The position numbers and the translations under genes are program-made. DNA of 64,000 nucleotides, taken from the NCBI RefSeq assembly GCF_019645835.1, contig NZ_CP080998.1:5394001-5458000 (forward strand). The letters run 5' to 3'. The notes beneath the pieces were generated by a model that made no database searches, was not told the DNA's origin, and saw nothing but the letters and a program-made list of their open reading frames with translations. This DNA comes from Mycolicibacterium holsaticum DSM 44478 = JCM 12374 (GTDB lineage: Bacteria; Actinomycetota; Actinomycetes; Mycobacteriales; Mycobacteriaceae). The first letter of the stretch is position 1, and each line of letters starts with the position of its first letter. This document shows positions 63,326-64,000 of this stretch, one piece after another.

Positions 63326-64000
63326 GAGCTGACCCCGGTCGCCGCGGGGGCGCCGACCCGCTTTCGAAGATCGGCTTGCGTGGCGGGTTCCAGACCCTTG
63401 CGGGTGATCAGATCGACGGCACGGTCCACCATTTCGGCGTTGGTAGCGGCGGGAAACGCCCACGGACAGTCGCCGACGCCGACGCGGATGCCCAGGCCGC
63501 GGTCCAGTGCGCGTTCCCACAGCTGTTCGCAGCGCTGCGCCGAGCTCATGGCGTAGGGCACCACGACGGTCTCGTGGTCGATGCCTGCGGGAATGCGCGA
63601 CAGCAGAAAGTCGATGACGTCGGGGTCCGGATCGTTGTTGGACACCCACCGGTCGGAGAAGAACAGCTTGATGTTCAGCGGCTGGCGCAGAACGCCGATG
63701 CGCGCGGCCAGCGTCACCCAGCGCATATCGGCGGCGTTGAACACCGCGATGTTGGGCACCAGCCCGAGGTCGGCGAACCGGTCCAGTTCGGGCGGATACG
63801 GCGGGTTGGCGTTGTTGGGATCGTCGGGCCCGAAACTGATGACGCCGAACCGGTTCTCCTCCTCCAGCCACAGCACCCGCTTGATGTGCTGGACCGGGTC
63901 GAACGGGGTGAGCAGCAGCCTGGTGCCTTGCGGTGGTTGCTTCGCCAGCGCCCAGATGTGTTCGAGGCTGCCGTGGTAGCTGGGATAGGCCAGCGGGTCG
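63322..64000 (-). CDS. BKACE/DUF849-type beta-keto acid cleavage enzyme, 5' end outside window
   Basis: The last 225 residues of a DUF849-like TIM-barrel enzyme. That family uses zinc to condense beta-keto acids with acetyl-CoA, as in 3-keto-5-aminohexanoate cleavage. The C-terminal region LGIRVGVGDCPWAFPAATNAEMVDRAVDLITRKGLEPAT has the spacing of the last BKACE barrel segments, although the usual GLEDN motif reads as GVGDC here. It overlaps the ferredoxin start by 4 bp and is the first visible gene of the operon. Another TIM-barrel assignment is possible without the N-terminus. Confidence 0.6.
   Translation of the reverse strand, partial: DPLAYPSYHGSLEHIWALAKQPPQGTRLLLTPFDPVQHIKRVLWLEEENRFGVISFGPDDPNNANPPYPPELDRFADLGLVPNIAVFNAADMRWVTLAARIGVLRQPLNIKLFFSDRWVSNNDPDPDVIDFLLSRIPAGIDHETVVVPYAMSSAQRCEQLWERALDRGLGIRVGVGDCPWAFPAATNAEMVDRAVDLITRKGLEPATQADLRKRVGAPAATGVSS

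Overview
The window is high-GC actinobacterial DNA from a mycobacterium, probably a rapid-growing Mycolicibacterium-type species. The diagnostic content is an ESX-1 module (mycP1, eccE1, espB, espL), a complete mce1 locus (fadD5, yrbE1AB, mce1A-F, four mam genes and the divergent regulator mce1R), sigG, ptbB, and many short 4-bp ATGA/GTGA gene overlaps. Much of the gene order matches what I recall of the M. tuberculosis Rv0153c-Rv0183 interval, with insertions and replacements. The species cannot be named from this sequence.

Layout. 1-2.7 kb: a cut-off glycosyltransferase behind a strong inverted-repeat operator, a DUF3224 protein, and two split-barrel flavin/F420 proteins. 3.0-7.6 kb: the distal ESX-1 quartet, without the ESX-1 core on either visible side. 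7.6-16.6 kb: a metallohydrolase/DUF2786 pair, a lipoprotein with a hydrolase fold but apparently no nucleophile, monoacylglycerol lipase, divergent sigG, an NDMA-type alcohol dehydrogenase with a KstR-like operator, pirin, a sugar-dehydrogenase-like lipoprotein, a GlsB-type membrane protein and a secreted phosphodiester glycosidase. 16.6-21.5 kb: two tandem paralogues of a large secreted protein with acidic tails, separated by a 97-bp relic of the glycosidase 3' end. 21.6-23.5 kb: a fructosamine-kinase relic, an SDR and a DUF1275 protein.

23.5-39.0 kb holds the mce1 lipid-import operon on the minus strand and its regulator. 39.0-43.8 kb follows with an SRPBCC protein, a thioesterase, a zinc alcohol dehydrogenase, a large acyl-CoA dehydrogenase coupled to a TetR regulator, and a 36-residue protein. 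43.9-53.9 kb has a fused pntA with pntB, an acyl-CoA dehydrogenase, a two-component system, a small secreted protein, ahpC-ahpD with a Fur-like box, a second acyl-CoA dehydrogenase (fadE2) and the secreted phosphatase ptbB.

53.9-64.0 kb is the least familiar part. It has an epimerase fused to a PEP-synthase-type swivelling domain but no ATP-grasp domain. Beside it is a catabolic-looking cluster: a BKACE/DUF849 enzyme, a 3Fe-4S ferredoxin, a cytochrome P450, an aldehyde dehydrogenase, two paralogous proteins of unknown function, an SDR and a TetR regulator with palindromic sites. The BKACE-ferredoxin-P450-dehydrogenase-paralogue run is packed with overlaps and reads as one operon, plausibly for oxidation of an unidentified lipid, terpenoid or aromatic substrate.

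No tRNA, rRNA, CRISPR array, transposase or phage gene was seen. Positions of promoters and operators come from reading motifs by eye. Family names come from recognising motifs, without database searches.
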